From assembly GCA_947178255.1 (NCBI GenBank), contig CAMWXP010000004.1, positions 1 through 64,000 on the forward strand: 64,000 nucleotides of DNA, read 5' to 3'. Every line of letters begins with the position of its first letter. Within the stretch, counting starts at the first letter, position 1. Shown piece by piece: positions 55,352 through 62,654 of this stretch. The notes under the pieces were generated by a model that was not told where the DNA came from, did no database searches, and worked only from the letters and a program-made list of their open reading frames with translations. The position numbers were made by a program, and so were the translations under genes. Source of the DNA: an uncultured Clostridia bacterium (lineage in GTDB: Bacteria > Bacillota > Clostridia > Christensenellales > Pumilibacteraceae).

Positions 55352-56356
55352 TTAGTCCGATTTCTTTCCGTTGCTTTTCTTTTTGCGCTTGGGCTGCGGC
55401 GGTTCGGGCATGTACGTGGGAATGCTCTCGTTGAGGTCAATTGGTACGCCCGTCTCCGCGCCCGTCGCAACAAGCGACAAATACCCTTCCTTAACGCCGC
55501 AATCGCTTATCATAACGCTGTCCGGCTTGAACCTACGCAGCATTTCTTTAAGTACTATGGCAGCTACCGGCAAAACGTGAATCTTTTCGGGCGCAACCTT
55601 CATTATAAGCCGAGTGCGGTCGGACGACGAAAGCAGCCACTTGCAAAACTGCTTGTATTTGGTATAGTCGAATTCGGTGCTCATACGCTCCTTTTCGCAA
55701 TACTCGCTGTACGCCGCGTATATGGCGTCGTTGATAGACCCGACAAGCACCGCCGTGGTGAACTCGTTTTTGCCCGCAAGATTGGCTTCGTCGGACTTTT
55801 TGCGCACGTACTTCTTTATGCTCTTGGCTTGGTCGTCGGTCGGGTAAATGTCTACCGTGTACTTGTTGCGCAGCTTAATCGGCCCGAAATCCAAGCACAC
55901 CATTTCGTCCTTGCGTTCTTTTTTAAAGTCGCAAAGCTCCACGCTCCCGCCGCCTATGTCGATAAGAATAACCTTTTCGTATGCCATATATTTGCGGTTG
56001 GACAAAAAGTCGCAGTACGCTTCGGTCACGCCGTCAAGGTAGTTGATGACAATGCCCGTGCGCATACGAATCTTTTCCGCAACTTCTTCTATGTTGTCTA
56101 TGTTGCGCAACGCCGCCGTGGAAATGCAATAGCACTCGTCCACACCCATCGCCTTGACGGTGGAGCGCGCCGTTATAAGCGCGTCGATAAGCTTTTCAAT
56201 GCCGCGACGGGAAATGGAATGCCCCTCGAAGTAATCGGCAACGGCAATGTTGGCGCGGTCCTTGTATACCGCCGTAAAAATGCCCGTAGCTTTGTCGCCC
56301 TCGGCAACAACTATCGACACACCCGTCGAGCTAAGGTCTATAACTGCGTATTTCAT
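55352..56356 (-). CDS. ppx: Exopolyphosphatase / Ppx-GppA family phosphatase
   Basis: ASKHA-fold phosphatase that removes terminal phosphate from polyphosphate, or from pppGpp. Visible are the N-terminal VIDLSSTGVSIVVAEG, the central ILIDIGGGSVEL (phosphate-2 loop) and SDCGVKEGYL near the C-terminus. The 334 residues make up the short two-domain form without the HD-like C-terminal domain. Usual residues AIDxGSNS are relaxed to VIDLSSTG. A Lys/Arg-rich tail ends the protein. Ribosome site AGGTGA. Confidence 0.9.
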   Translation of the reverse strand: MKYAVIDLSSTGVSIVVAEGDKATGIFTAVYKDRANIAVADYFEGHSISRRGIEKLIDALITARSTVKAMGVDECYCISTAALRNIDNIEEVAEKIRMRTGIVINYLDGVTEAYCDFLSNRKYMAYEKVILIDIGGGSVELCDFKKERKDEMVCLDFGPIKLRNKYTVDIYPTDDQAKSIKKYVRKKSDEANLAGKNEFTTAVLVGSINDAIYAAYSEYCEKERMSTEFDYTKYKQFCKWLLSSSDRTRLIMKVAPEKIHVLPVAAIVLKEMLRRFKPDSVMISDCGVKEGYLSLVATGAETGVPIDLNESIPTYMPEPPQPKRKKKSNGKKSD

Positions 56357-56390
56357 ATTTCACCTAATTATAAAAAGTTTATAAATATTT

Positions 56391-56472
56391 CTTTTTGTCA
56401 TTCTGAGCGTAGCGAAGAATCTCATCCTTATTCCATTCTGCATTCTACATTCTGCATTCTGCATTAATTTTA
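56391..56472. repeat. GAGCGTAGCGAAG-type element plus CATTCTG repeats at the pfkA stop
   Basis: A 40-base block (about 56393-56432) with the core TCTGAGCGTAGCGAAGAATC, partly self-complementary, recurs at 58554-58592. It is followed by four or five CATTCTG/CATTCTA units reaching the pfkA TAA. No gene is present. Confidence 0.75.
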
Positions 56473-57534
56473 TCTACCAAATGAAACGCCAATACTCTCC
56501 GCCGCCTTAATCTCTTGGCAATCAACCGGCACTAGCTTAGCTTTGCCCGCTATATCGGCGAGCGCGTTATACGTTACCTTGCCGCCGACGAGCGCGACCG
56601 TCACGCCGAACTTGCCTTCCTCCACCAGCTTGCCCGCAAAGCTTCCGAACTCGGTGGAAAGCACGCGGTCGTACGGCGAAGGACTGCCGCCGCGCTGGAT
56701 ATGCCCGGGCACAACCACGCGCGTTTCTACCTTGGCCTTTTCGGCTATTATCTTGGCGAGCGAATTGGTTATGGTGGTGTCGTTACCACGCGCCGCCGCA
56801 CGCTCCTTCTTTTTCATCTTACTTTCGGCAACCGTCATTGCGCCTTCGGCAACGGCGACTATGCTGAACGCCTTGCCCGCGTCGGCACGCCGCTCGACCG
56901 CCTTTGCGACCTTTTCGGGCGAGAACGGAATTTCGGGCAAAAGTATTACGTCCGCGCCGCCGGCGATACCGGCAAACAGCGTAAGCCAGCCCGCCTTGTT
57001 GCCCATGATTTCCACAAGCATCGTTCTGCCGTGGCTCGCTGCGGTGGTGTGTATTCTGTCTATGCAGTCGGTAGCAATGTCGAGCGCGGTGTGGAAGCCG
57101 AACGTCACGTCCGTGCCCCAAATATCGTTGTCGATGGTTTTGGGCAAGCCGATAACGTTGCAGCCCTCGGCGGAGAGTAGCGCCGCCGTCTTATGCGTAC
57201 CCGCGCCGCCCAAAGTGAGCAGGCAGTCAAGCCCCATCTTTTTGTAATTCTTTTTCATGAGGTCGAGCCGCGTCGTGCTGTTTTCGTCCTCAACGGTCAT
57301 CAGCTTGAACGGCTGGCGCGAAGTGCCGAGTATGGTCCCACCCAGCGTGAGTATGCCCGTAAAATCGGCGGGCGACATTTTGCGGCACTCGCCGCGAATA
57401 AGTCCGCCGTAACCGTCGGCAATGCCGATGAGCTCGACGTTCTTTATGTTCTCGAAAGCGTACTTGCCGAATCCGCGGATAACGGCGTTAAGTCCGGGGC
57501 AATCCCCGCCCGATGTAAGTATACCTATTCTCAT
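56470..57534 (-). CDS. pfkA: 6-phosphofructokinase
   Basis: Commits fructose 6-phosphate to glycolysis. The ATG at 57534 is chosen for its GGAGGG ribosome site and for the family start MRIGILTSGGDCPGLNAVIRG. The substrate motif GLPKTIDNDIWGTD and the MVEIMGNKAGW-like segment are present. The phosphate-donor loop reads GGAGTHKTA rather than GGDGS (ATP) or GGDD (PPi), and the Lys in PKTIDND is common in PPi-type and in some ATP-type group III enzymes. Donor use is therefore open. Length is 354. Confidence 0.9.
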   Translation of the reverse strand: MRIGILTSGGDCPGLNAVIRGFGKYAFENIKNVELIGIADGYGGLIRGECRKMSPADFTGILTLGGTILGTSRQPFKLMTVEDENSTTRLDLMKKNYKKMGLDCLLTLGGAGTHKTAALLSAEGCNVIGLPKTIDNDIWGTDVTFGFHTALDIATDCIDRIHTTAASHGRTMLVEIMGNKAGWLTLFAGIAGGADVILLPEIPFSPEKVAKAVERRADAGKAFSIVAVAEGAMTVAESKMKKKERAAARGNDTTITNSLAKIIAEKAKVETRVVVPGHIQRGGSPSPYDRVLSTEFGSFAGKLVEEGKFGVTVALVGGKVTYNALADIAGKAKLVPVDCQEIKAAESIGVSFGR

Positions 57535-57555
57535 ACTCCCTCCAATGTTACTGTA

Positions 57556-57584
57556 AATATACCATATTTTGCCCAAACAGTCAA
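57556..57584 (-). promoter_or_regulatory. Promoter of pfkA
   Basis: Minus-strand -35 TTGACT (57579-57584), 17-base spacer and -10 TATATT (57556-57561). It lies directly after a terminator hairpin. Confidence 0.85.
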
Positions 57585-57601
57585 CAAGATAAATAGCAGA
57601 T

Positions 57602-57633
57602 AAAAAGGAACGCAACAATATGCGCTCCTTTTT
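57602..57633. terminator. Terminator hairpin upstream of pfkA
   Basis: Thirteen-base arms (57602-57614, 57621-57633) pair with one mismatch that becomes G-U on the minus strand. T-runs lie at both ends. No annotated gene ends here, which is why a short transcript is proposed. Confidence 0.7.
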
Positions 57634-57676
57634 TCTCCTGCAATCTTTTTCTTCCTTTTTACTTGCAGATTTACCT
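57602..57676 (-). ncRNA. Candidate small RNA or leader upstream of pfkA
   Basis: A separate promoter (57683-57711) predicts a transcript from about 57676 to the terminator at 57602, some 75 nucleotides. It has an internal CTGCAA/TTGCAG pairing and no convincing short reading frame. It could be a free small RNA or the attenuated start of a longer pfkA message. Confidence 0.35.
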
Positions 57677-57682
57677 AACACT

Positions 57683-57711
57683 ATACTAAACCAAAAAACT
57701 TGGTTTGTCAA
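57683..57711 (-). promoter_or_regulatory. Minus-strand promoter with a dyad in its spacer
   Basis: -35 TTGACA (57706-57711), 17-base spacer, -10 TAGTAT (57683-57688). The spacer contains CCAA-N5-TTGG, and the neighbouring CCAAA-N3-TTTGG (57720-57732) lies before the HTH gene. The pair look like operator sites for that divergent regulator. Confidence 0.6.
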
Positions 57712-57744
57712 GTATTTTACCAAATTTTTTGGCAAAATACAGTT

Positions 57745-57963
57745 ATGAGAGATAACGCGAACTTAAAGGAAATACGTTTTGCCGAAAACCTGAGGAATTT
57801 GAGAAAAAGCAAAAACTTAAAGCAACGTGAACTCGCTCAAATGCTGAACGTCGACAAGCGCACCATAAGCGCTTGGGAAAACAAGGTGTGCGAACCAAGT
57901 CTTACCATGCTCGCCAAGCTGTGCGAGATTTTTGACGAGTCTTTCGATAATATTCTCACCTAA
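57745..57963 (+). CDS. XRE-family HTH regulator
   Basis: A 72-residue protein that is essentially one helix-turn-helix domain: LRKSKNLKQRELAQMLNVDKRTISAWENKVCEPSLTMLAKL is the classic Cro/CI pattern. The ATG at 57745 is preferred over an upstream start because the dyad and the family N-terminus sit there. There is no Shine-Dalgarno site and CAAAAT ends six bases before the ATG, but a good -35 is lacking. It probably represses itself and the divergent promoter at 57683-57711. Confidence 0.85.
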   Translation: MRDNANLKEIRFAENLRNLRKSKNLKQRELAQMLNVDKRTISAWENKVCEPSLTMLAKLCEIFDESFDNILT

Positions 57964-57979
57964 AATTTTTCGTAACATA

Positions 57980-58009
57980 TTGAAAATTGCCTTCCACATA
58001 TGTTATAAT
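57980..58009 (+). promoter_or_regulatory. Promoter of the flavin reductase gene
   Basis: TTGAAA (57980-57985), 18-base spacer, TATAAT (58004-58009). Confidence 0.75.
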
Positions 58010-58029
58010 CGGTAAAGGTGGTATTTAAT

Positions 58030-58512
58030 ATGGGGAACGTTTTGACCGATAAAGATAGAACGCTGTTAATGTCCGCGATGAACAATACGGGCATATTCGT
58101 AACGCTTGGGCAAAAAACGCCCAACATTATGGTTACGCATTGGGGAATGTTCGGCAAGATGTGGGGGCGCGACGTATTTATGTTGCCTATCCGTAGCAGC
58201 AAGTATTCCTACCAAATAATAACGCAAACAAAGAGCTTTGCGCTCAACGTACCCGCGCACGACATGCGCGGCGAAATATCGCGGTGCGACGCAATTTCGG
58301 GATACAGCTGCAACAAGTTTCAAGAGCTGGGCTTGCACGCCAAACGCGCCAAGTCGATAGAAGCGTACGTGCTCGGCGAATGCGGATTGATAGTCGAATG
58401 TAACGTAATAGCGCAAATCCCGCCCGACGCTATAACAACCTACAACGATACCAAAATATCATCCCATACCCTATTCGTCGGCGAAATAGCCAACTGCTAC
58501 AAATTAAATTAA
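58030..58512 (+). CDS. Flavin reductase-like FMN-binding protein
   Basis: A 160-residue member of the flavin reductase family (split-barrel FMN-binding fold). Typical points are NIMVTHWGMFGKMW near the N-terminus, RSSKYSYQIITQTKSFALNVPA and GECGLIVECNVIAQ. Such proteins bind FMN and move electrons to small acceptors. Ribosome site AGGTGG with ATG at 58030; the earlier GTG is too close to it. It has its own promoter and terminator. Confidence 0.88.
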   Translation: MGNVLTDKDRTLLMSAMNNTGIFVTLGQKTPNIMVTHWGMFGKMWGRDVFMLPIRSSKYSYQIITQTKSFALNVPAHDMRGEISRCDAISGYSCNKFQELGLHAKRAKSIEAYVLGECGLIVECNVIAQIPPDAITTYNDTKISSHTLFVGEIANCYKLN

Positions 58513-58518
58513 CAAACA

Positions 58519-58556
58519 CAAAGCGTTCAAGTAAAAAACTTGAACGCTTTTTCTTT
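58519..58556 (+). terminator. Terminator of the flavin reductase gene
   Basis: AAAGCGTTCAAGT pairs perfectly with ACTTGAACGCTTT, followed by a T-run. Confidence 0.92.
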
Positions 58557-58621
58557 TGTCACTCTGAGCGAAGCGAAGAGTCTCATCCTTATTTCAATTC
58601 CGAATTCATAATTCCAAATTA
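58554..58621. repeat. Second GAGCGAAGCGAAG-type element plus AATTCCGAATT units
   Basis: Block 58554-58592 matches the one at 56393-56432 except for a few bases, and is followed by AATTCCGAATTCATAATT units that run into the stop codon of the 58619-59242 gene. Confidence 0.75.
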
Positions 58622-59242
58622 TCTAATAAAGTTAGTATATACCTTCTTTTCGTTTTGCGGCTTGTTTATGCCGGCATCCTCGCCTGCTTTTATGCACTTT
58701 AACAGCCACGCCATGTTGTGCGCGAGATTGCGCATTGTCTGCAATCCTTCGAAATCTTGCTTTATCTCGTCGGGCGTTTTGCCATGAACCATATTCCAGT
58801 ACGTGGACGACACCACCGGCATTTGCGCTATTGTAAGGTGTTTTGTAAGCGCGTCCAACGACGCCGTCGTACCCGCGCGGCGCGCCGACACAACAACCGA
58901 GGCAGGCTTTTGCGCAAAGTTAGCGCCGCCAGCGTAGAACATTCTGTCCATCACGCACAGTATGCGACCGTCGGGGTGTGCGTAGTATACAGGCGAACCG
59001 AATACGAACCCGTCGGCGGAAGCGGCTTTTTCTATCCACTCGTTCACGTCGTCGTCTGTGAACACGCACTTGCCTTTGCCCGCACACCCGCCGCAACCTA
59101 TGCAGTCACGCACGGGCTTGTTGCCCAGCCAAACGATTTCCGTTTCGATACCATCGGCGTTAAGCGTTGCCGCCACCTCGCTGAGCGCGGTAAACGTGCA
59201 GCCGTTAGCCCTCGGACTTCCGTTAAATAACAATACCTTCAT
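58619..59242 (-). CDS. Flavodoxin-like NAD(P)H-dependent FMN reductase
   Basis: A 207-residue member of the NADPH-dependent FMN reductase (iron-sulfur flavoprotein-like) family. The phosphate loop is NGSPRANGCTFTAL, then CIGCGGCAGKGKC, whose closely spaced cysteines could carry a cluster or be redox active, and GSPVYYAHPDGRI for the isoalloxazine ring. The ATG at 59242 follows AGAGGTG; a GTG two codons earlier is inside it. It has its own promoter. Confidence 0.88.
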   Translation of the reverse strand: MKVLLFNGSPRANGCTFTALSEVAATLNADGIETEIVWLGNKPVRDCIGCGGCAGKGKCVFTDDDVNEWIEKAASADGFVFGSPVYYAHPDGRILCVMDRMFYAGGANFAQKPASVVVSARRAGTTASLDALTKHLTIAQMPVVSSTYWNMVHGKTPDEIKQDFEGLQTMRNLAHNMAWLLKCIKAGEDAGINKPQNEKKVYTNFIR

Positions 59243-59263
59243 ACTCACCTCTCTTTATGCTGA

Positions 59264-59292
59264 ATAATAGCACAAAAGCCGTGCGTTGTCAA
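59264..59292 (-). promoter_or_regulatory. Promoter of the FMN reductase gene
   Basis: Minus-strand TTGACA (59287-59292), 17-base spacer, TATTAT (59264-59269). The spacer end TTTTGTGC is shared with the next promoter upstream. Confidence 0.85.
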
Positions 59293-59294
59293 TA

Positions 59295-59615
59295 TCACAC
59301 AACCAGTGTTTCGGCAAACACTTTCGTCAAAATTTCGTACGATATTGATTGACCGATATTAATTTGCAGCATATTTTTGGGCGTGAACTTATAGTTGGAT
59401 AATTGCGCTTTATGGTTTATCAACGCCGCCGCCTCGATATTGAGATGGTCTTTAAACGGTATTAGGCGCACAAACTTTTCCCCTACGTAATAGCTGGGCA
59501 GCCCCGCCCACAGCTTAGTCTGAACGGTCGGCACAGCGGCAAAAACCAAATCGTTAAGCCGCGAAAACAAATCGCGTATTTCCTCTGAGTATTTGATTAA
59601 CTTTTCCTCGAACAT
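59295..59615 (-). CDS. DUF1801 family protein
   Basis: A 106-residue protein of the YdhG/DUF1801 type: FAAVPTVQTKLWAGLPSYYVGEKFVRLIPFKDHLNIEA and a C-terminal IGQSISYEILTKVFAE. Members are small alpha/beta proteins once proposed as iron chaperones; the role here is unknown. The ATG at 59615 is used because GAGGTG precedes it. Confidence 0.8.
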   Translation of the reverse strand: MFEEKLIKYSEEIRDLFSRLNDLVFAAVPTVQTKLWAGLPSYYVGEKFVRLIPFKDHLNIEAAALINHKAQLSNYKFTPKNMLQINIGQSISYEILTKVFAETLVV

Positions 59616-59632
59616 ATCGCACCTCACTTGTC

Positions 59633-59661
59633 ATGATAGCACAAAAACGCTGCACCGTCAA
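59633..59661 (-). promoter_or_regulatory. Promoter of the DUF1801 gene
   Basis: Minus-strand TTGACG (59656-59661), 17-base spacer, TATCAT (59633-59638), with the spacer ending TTTTTGTGC. Confidence 0.8.
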
Positions 59662-59701
59662 TACGCTATTATGATTAAAAACGGACGCGCCCAACACAGT
59701 T

Positions 59702-59736
59702 ATAATTCCGAATTCATAATTCCGAATTCCGAATTA
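59702..59736. repeat. AATTCCGAATT repeat at the deacetylase stop
   Basis: Three units of AATTCCGAATT/CATAATT run up to the TAA of the 59734-60813 gene. Confidence 0.8.
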
Positions 59737-60813
59737 TTTATAATACCCGCCTTTGTATGAAAACGGGCGGAAGCGAGTTTCGTCGTAAATGGCACGCGTG
59801 TCGGCAAGGTGGGCGTAAGACTTTTGATACAGCCTTAACGCGGTGCCGTCAAACGGCAAGCGGTACAAATATTTGGCGTCAGTTGCGGCGCGTTCGTAGT
59901 CCGTCCCCGCAAAGTTACCCACGCATAAGAACACATCAAAGCCGTACTTTTTAAAGATATCGTTCTTGGCGTTCTTTGCCTTGTGCTCGCCTGCCGGATA
60001 ACACAGCACCCGCGTTTCCCCCACTATCGGCTGAATATACTTTTGCCACATTGCGCAATCCTTTTCTATCATACTCGCCGTGCAGCTGTTAAAATACTTG
60101 TGGTAATAGGTGTGCGAAGCGAAGGTATAGCCGAGATCTTTTAGCGCGGCAACTACCTTTTTGCACTCCTCCGTTTCCTCGGCTTGCTTTTGCTCGGACA
60201 CCTTGCAGTCTGGCGTACATCTGTAACCGAGAATACCGTTATAGCCGTTTACGCACAGCGTCGCCCTCGCCCCGCCAAACGAAAAGTCGGGATGCTCCTC
60301 GATAAAGCTTTCGAGTATGGTAACGTTTTCGCGCTCGCGCGATACTTGCGGCTCGGCGTTTTTTGTATAGTCGCAAATCTTGCCGTCCGATAAAATAATC
60401 TTATCGATGCACCCGCGATTGAACGTGTCGTAGGTCATATCGTCAAACGACATTACAAGCGGCTTTTTGCCGCGCGGCAATGTAATTTTCTCGCCGCTTA
60501 TTACCCTATCGAGCGACACAAGCACGTAATCGTTTTTGTACAGCTCTCCGAGCAGCGCCATGAATTCCTTAGCCGTCAAGTGGTCTTTATCAAAGCAGTC
60601 GCGCACCGAATTATTCGGCGAAAACGCCTTTGACGTATCGAAAATCAACTCGTGCGTAAATATGTGTTCTACCTTGCCGTCGTATTCAGCAAGCTCTGTG
60701 TCCGCACTTACACTACCCGCAAAACCTAAGCCTAAAATAAAACACGCCGCGATTATTACAAAAATAACCACAGTAATAATTCGCCGTTTATAAATACAAA
60801 TTATATTATACAT
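59734..60813 (-). CDS. Secreted or membrane-anchored polysaccharide deacetylase
   Basis: A 359-residue protein with an N-terminal hydrophobic helix (about 12-36) and then a polysaccharide-deacetylase (NodB-like) domain. The metal site is visible: MSFDDMTYD (the two aspartates) and SHTYYHKYF, with the His-x3-His spacing. CYPAGEHKAKN is the arginine/proline-type motif. Members remove acetyl or similar groups from cell-wall or surface glycans. The TFDDG motif is relaxed (SFDDM), so the substrate may differ. There is no Shine-Dalgarno site near the ATG. Start 43 bases after the HTH-SdpI stop. Confidence 0.8.
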   Translation of the reverse strand: MYNIICIYKRRIITVVIFVIIAACFILGLGFAGSVSADTELAEYDGKVEHIFTHELIFDTSKAFSPNNSVRDCFDKDHLTAKEFMALLGELYKNDYVLVSLDRVISGEKITLPRGKKPLVMSFDDMTYDTFNRGCIDKIILSDGKICDYTKNAEPQVSRERENVTILESFIEEHPDFSFGGARATLCVNGYNGILGYRCTPDCKVSEQKQAEETEECKKVVAALKDLGYTFASHTYYHKYFNSCTASMIEKDCAMWQKYIQPIVGETRVLCYPAGEHKAKNAKNDIFKKYGFDVFLCVGNFAGTDYERAATDAKYLYRLPFDGTALRLYQKSYAHLADTRAIYDETRFRPFSYKGGYYK

Positions 60814-60855
60814 ATTTATATCTTGCGTTATTGCGGGATATAAATACGTTTGGGC

Positions 60856-61695
60856 TTATTCTTTTATTTTCTTGGAATATATGATGACGATAATCCCCAA
60901 AACGACGTAAGCCAATAAGCACAAATAAGAATACTCGAATATAACCGACATGTTCACGACAAATATCACAATAGAGCAGCCACTAAAAAGATAGCACCCC
61001 AGCGCATTTGCTTTGTTCCAAATGGTTGTTGATTTCAGCGTTTCCGCCGTTCGGATACCCAAAAAAGAATTTTGTTTATTGATTTTCGGGTGCATAGAAG
61101 CACCCACGCACATAATCAAATCGGCAGTCAAGCAAACAGCAGTCGAGATATCGTCGCTTAAATACTCGACATACATCGCAAAAATAAATATGAAATTTGC
61201 GATTTGACATAATATAAATACAATATGACAAACATATAGCGGTCTTTTGTCACCCACACGCTTTGCGGCAAAAAATATTATTATGTCCACCGCCAAAAAT
61301 ACAGCAACCGTAGCAAGATTGATAAAAATTTCGTTGCGGCTACCGTACCTATCAATTACTCCGTGCGTCCAGTGCGCGGGCACAGTCGCAGGTAAAAACC
61401 GCCAAACAACAAAAAACGCAATTACGCAAAATACCGCTATAAGAATATTGATAACAAAACACAGCTTGTTTTTATCGGCAATATGTATTTTACCGTCGCC
61501 TCCGTTGCCCGCTATAAGCTCGTCCGCTGATACGCCTAAAAGTTCGCTTATTTGAGAAAGCGTTTGCAGGTCGGGCTGCGTTACGCCCTTTTCCCATTTG
61601 GAAACGCACTGTCTGGTGACAAACAATTTTTCAGCCAAATCGCTTTGCGAATAGCCTTTTTCTATTCGGTACTTTTTAAGATTATCGCCAAACAT
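60856..61695 (-). CDS. HTH-SdpI fusion membrane protein
   Basis: 279 residues. Residues 1-65 are an XRE-type HTH (QSDLAEKLFVTRQCVSKWEKGVTQPDL). Residues about 82-279 form six or so membrane helices with the DUF1648/SdpI pattern: FLPATVPAHWTHGVIDRYGSR and, later, NSFLGIRTAETLKSTTIWNKAN. SdpI proteins give immunity to secreted killing factors and hold a repressor at the membrane; here regulator and immunity-like domain are one chain. Ribosome site TAGGAGTG. Confidence 0.88.
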   Translation of the reverse strand: MFGDNLKKYRIEKGYSQSDLAEKLFVTRQCVSKWEKGVTQPDLQTLSQISELLGVSADELIAGNGGDGKIHIADKNKLCFVINILIAVFCVIAFFVVWRFLPATVPAHWTHGVIDRYGSRNEIFINLATVAVFLAVDIIIFFAAKRVGDKRPLYVCHIVFILCQIANFIFIFAMYVEYLSDDISTAVCLTADLIMCVGASMHPKINKQNSFLGIRTAETLKSTTIWNKANALGCYLFSGCSIVIFVVNMSVIFEYSYLCLLAYVVLGIIVIIYSKKIKE

Positions 61696-61714
61696 AACGC
61701 ACTCCTACGCTCAA

Positions 61715-61743
61715 AGTATATCATGATTGCGATTTAATGTAAA
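61715..61743 (-). promoter_or_regulatory. Promoter of the HTH-SdpI gene
   Basis: Minus-strand TTTACA (61738-61743), 17-base spacer, TATACT (61715-61720). Confidence 0.75.
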
Positions 61744-61798
61744 TACCTATGCTGTAACCGTTTTGTTGCGTACACTTATATTAGTAAACATTAGACAA

Positions 61799-62500
61799 TT
61801 AGCGCCTTATAAGCTCGGTTTTAAAATACTGCTCTTGGAAATCCGTTTTTTCGCGTATTTCCTCGTCGGTCAACGACATGCCTTGCGGCGCGACCACCCA
61901 CTTATCTTCTTCGTCATCAAGCCTGTGGATTATGGCAACGACCACTCCGTCGAACTCGGATACAGGCTCGTCAACGCCGAGAATATACGCGTCCTGCGGT
62001 TCGCCATCACCACCAATAGCAGTGGGAACAAACCCGTAATTTACGTCGTAAACAATATCGTCATGCTCGGGGTGCGTAGAGCCAAGCGGGCGGTCGATAA
62101 CTACGTGGACAAGCTTGCGAAGCGCCGACCTGTCAGGTTTAACGCTGTCGATACGCTGCCCCGTACGCCGTTTGCGCCTACGGCGGTCTTTTATATTTAT
62201 GCATACTATCACAAAGACTACGTACAAAAAAAGCATTGACAGCCCTACCGACAAGCAAATAGTTCCCGTAGTCTTGTCGTCGGGCATTTTTGGCATAGCA
62301 AGCATAATCACACCGAAAATGATTGCAAACCACATTGATATAAACGCAATTACAATAAACACCAAAATCAGTATGCGACAAAACTTTGGCATTTTTAAAA
62401 ACCGATTAGACTGCTCTAATTCCTCACACGGCTTTTCAAAAAGCAACGAAACAATCGGCGTCAAAAATATATTTGCAAGTATTTCAACCAATAAATCCAT
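61799..62500 (-). CDS. Membrane-anchored inorganic pyrophosphatase-like protein
   Basis: 233 residues from the ATG at 62500. Three hydrophobic helices occupy the N-terminal half (about 1-20, 40-70, 80-102), followed by a basic stretch KDRRRRKRRTGQR. The C-terminal 110 residues match the short clostridial pyrophosphatase-like family: VHVVIDRPLGSTHPEHDDIVYDVNYGFV, GEPQDAYILGVDEPV and AIIHRLDDEEDKWVV. Acidic residues in DGEPQDAY and HRLDDEEDKW would hold metal. That domain is normally a free protein; fusion to a membrane part is unusual. The start is nearly leaderless (-10 ends eight bases before). Confidence 0.8.
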   Translation of the reverse strand: MDLLVEILANIFLTPIVSLLFEKPCEELEQSNRFLKMPKFCRILILVFIVIAFISMWFAIIFGVIMLAMPKMPDDKTTGTICLSVGLSMLFLYVVFVIVCINIKDRRRRKRRTGQRIDSVKPDRSALRKLVHVVIDRPLGSTHPEHDDIVYDVNYGFVPTAIGGDGEPQDAYILGVDEPVSEFDGVVVAIIHRLDDEEDKWVVAPQGMSLTDEEIREKTDFQEQYFKTELIRR

Positions 62501-62508
62501 ACGGTTAA

Positions 62509-62537
62509 ATACTAACACATATTATTTATAATTGCAA
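62509..62537 (-). promoter_or_regulatory. Promoter of the membrane pyrophosphatase-like gene
   Basis: Minus-strand TTGCAA (62532-62537), 17-base spacer, TAGTAT (62509-62514), eight bases before the ATG. Confidence 0.7.
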
Positions 62538-62538
62538 G

Positions 62539-62654
62539 AGAATAGCGGCAACTGGATTGCCCGCGGACTGCGCGGGCGGGCTTCGGCGCAAGCGCTATTC
62601 TAATCTTGCTTTACGATAAACAGCAACTGGATTGCCCGCGAACTGCGCGGGCGG
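62539..62654. repeat. Two-copy structured GC-rich repeat
   Basis: A 32-base unit at 62548-62579 recurs at 62623-62654 with one difference. Each holds GCCCGCG-N5-CGCGGGC. The first copy is enclosed by a further perfect 9-bp pairing (62539-62547 with 62593-62601), so it can fold into a branched structure. A third palindrome, TTGGCGC-N2-GCGCCAA, follows the second copy. Confidence 0.8.

Noticed and set aside
57700-57744. Longer N-terminus for the HTH gene starting at 57700
   Set aside because: The extra residues are hydrophobic, unlike the family, and lie over the dyads and promoter sequences, with no ribosome site.
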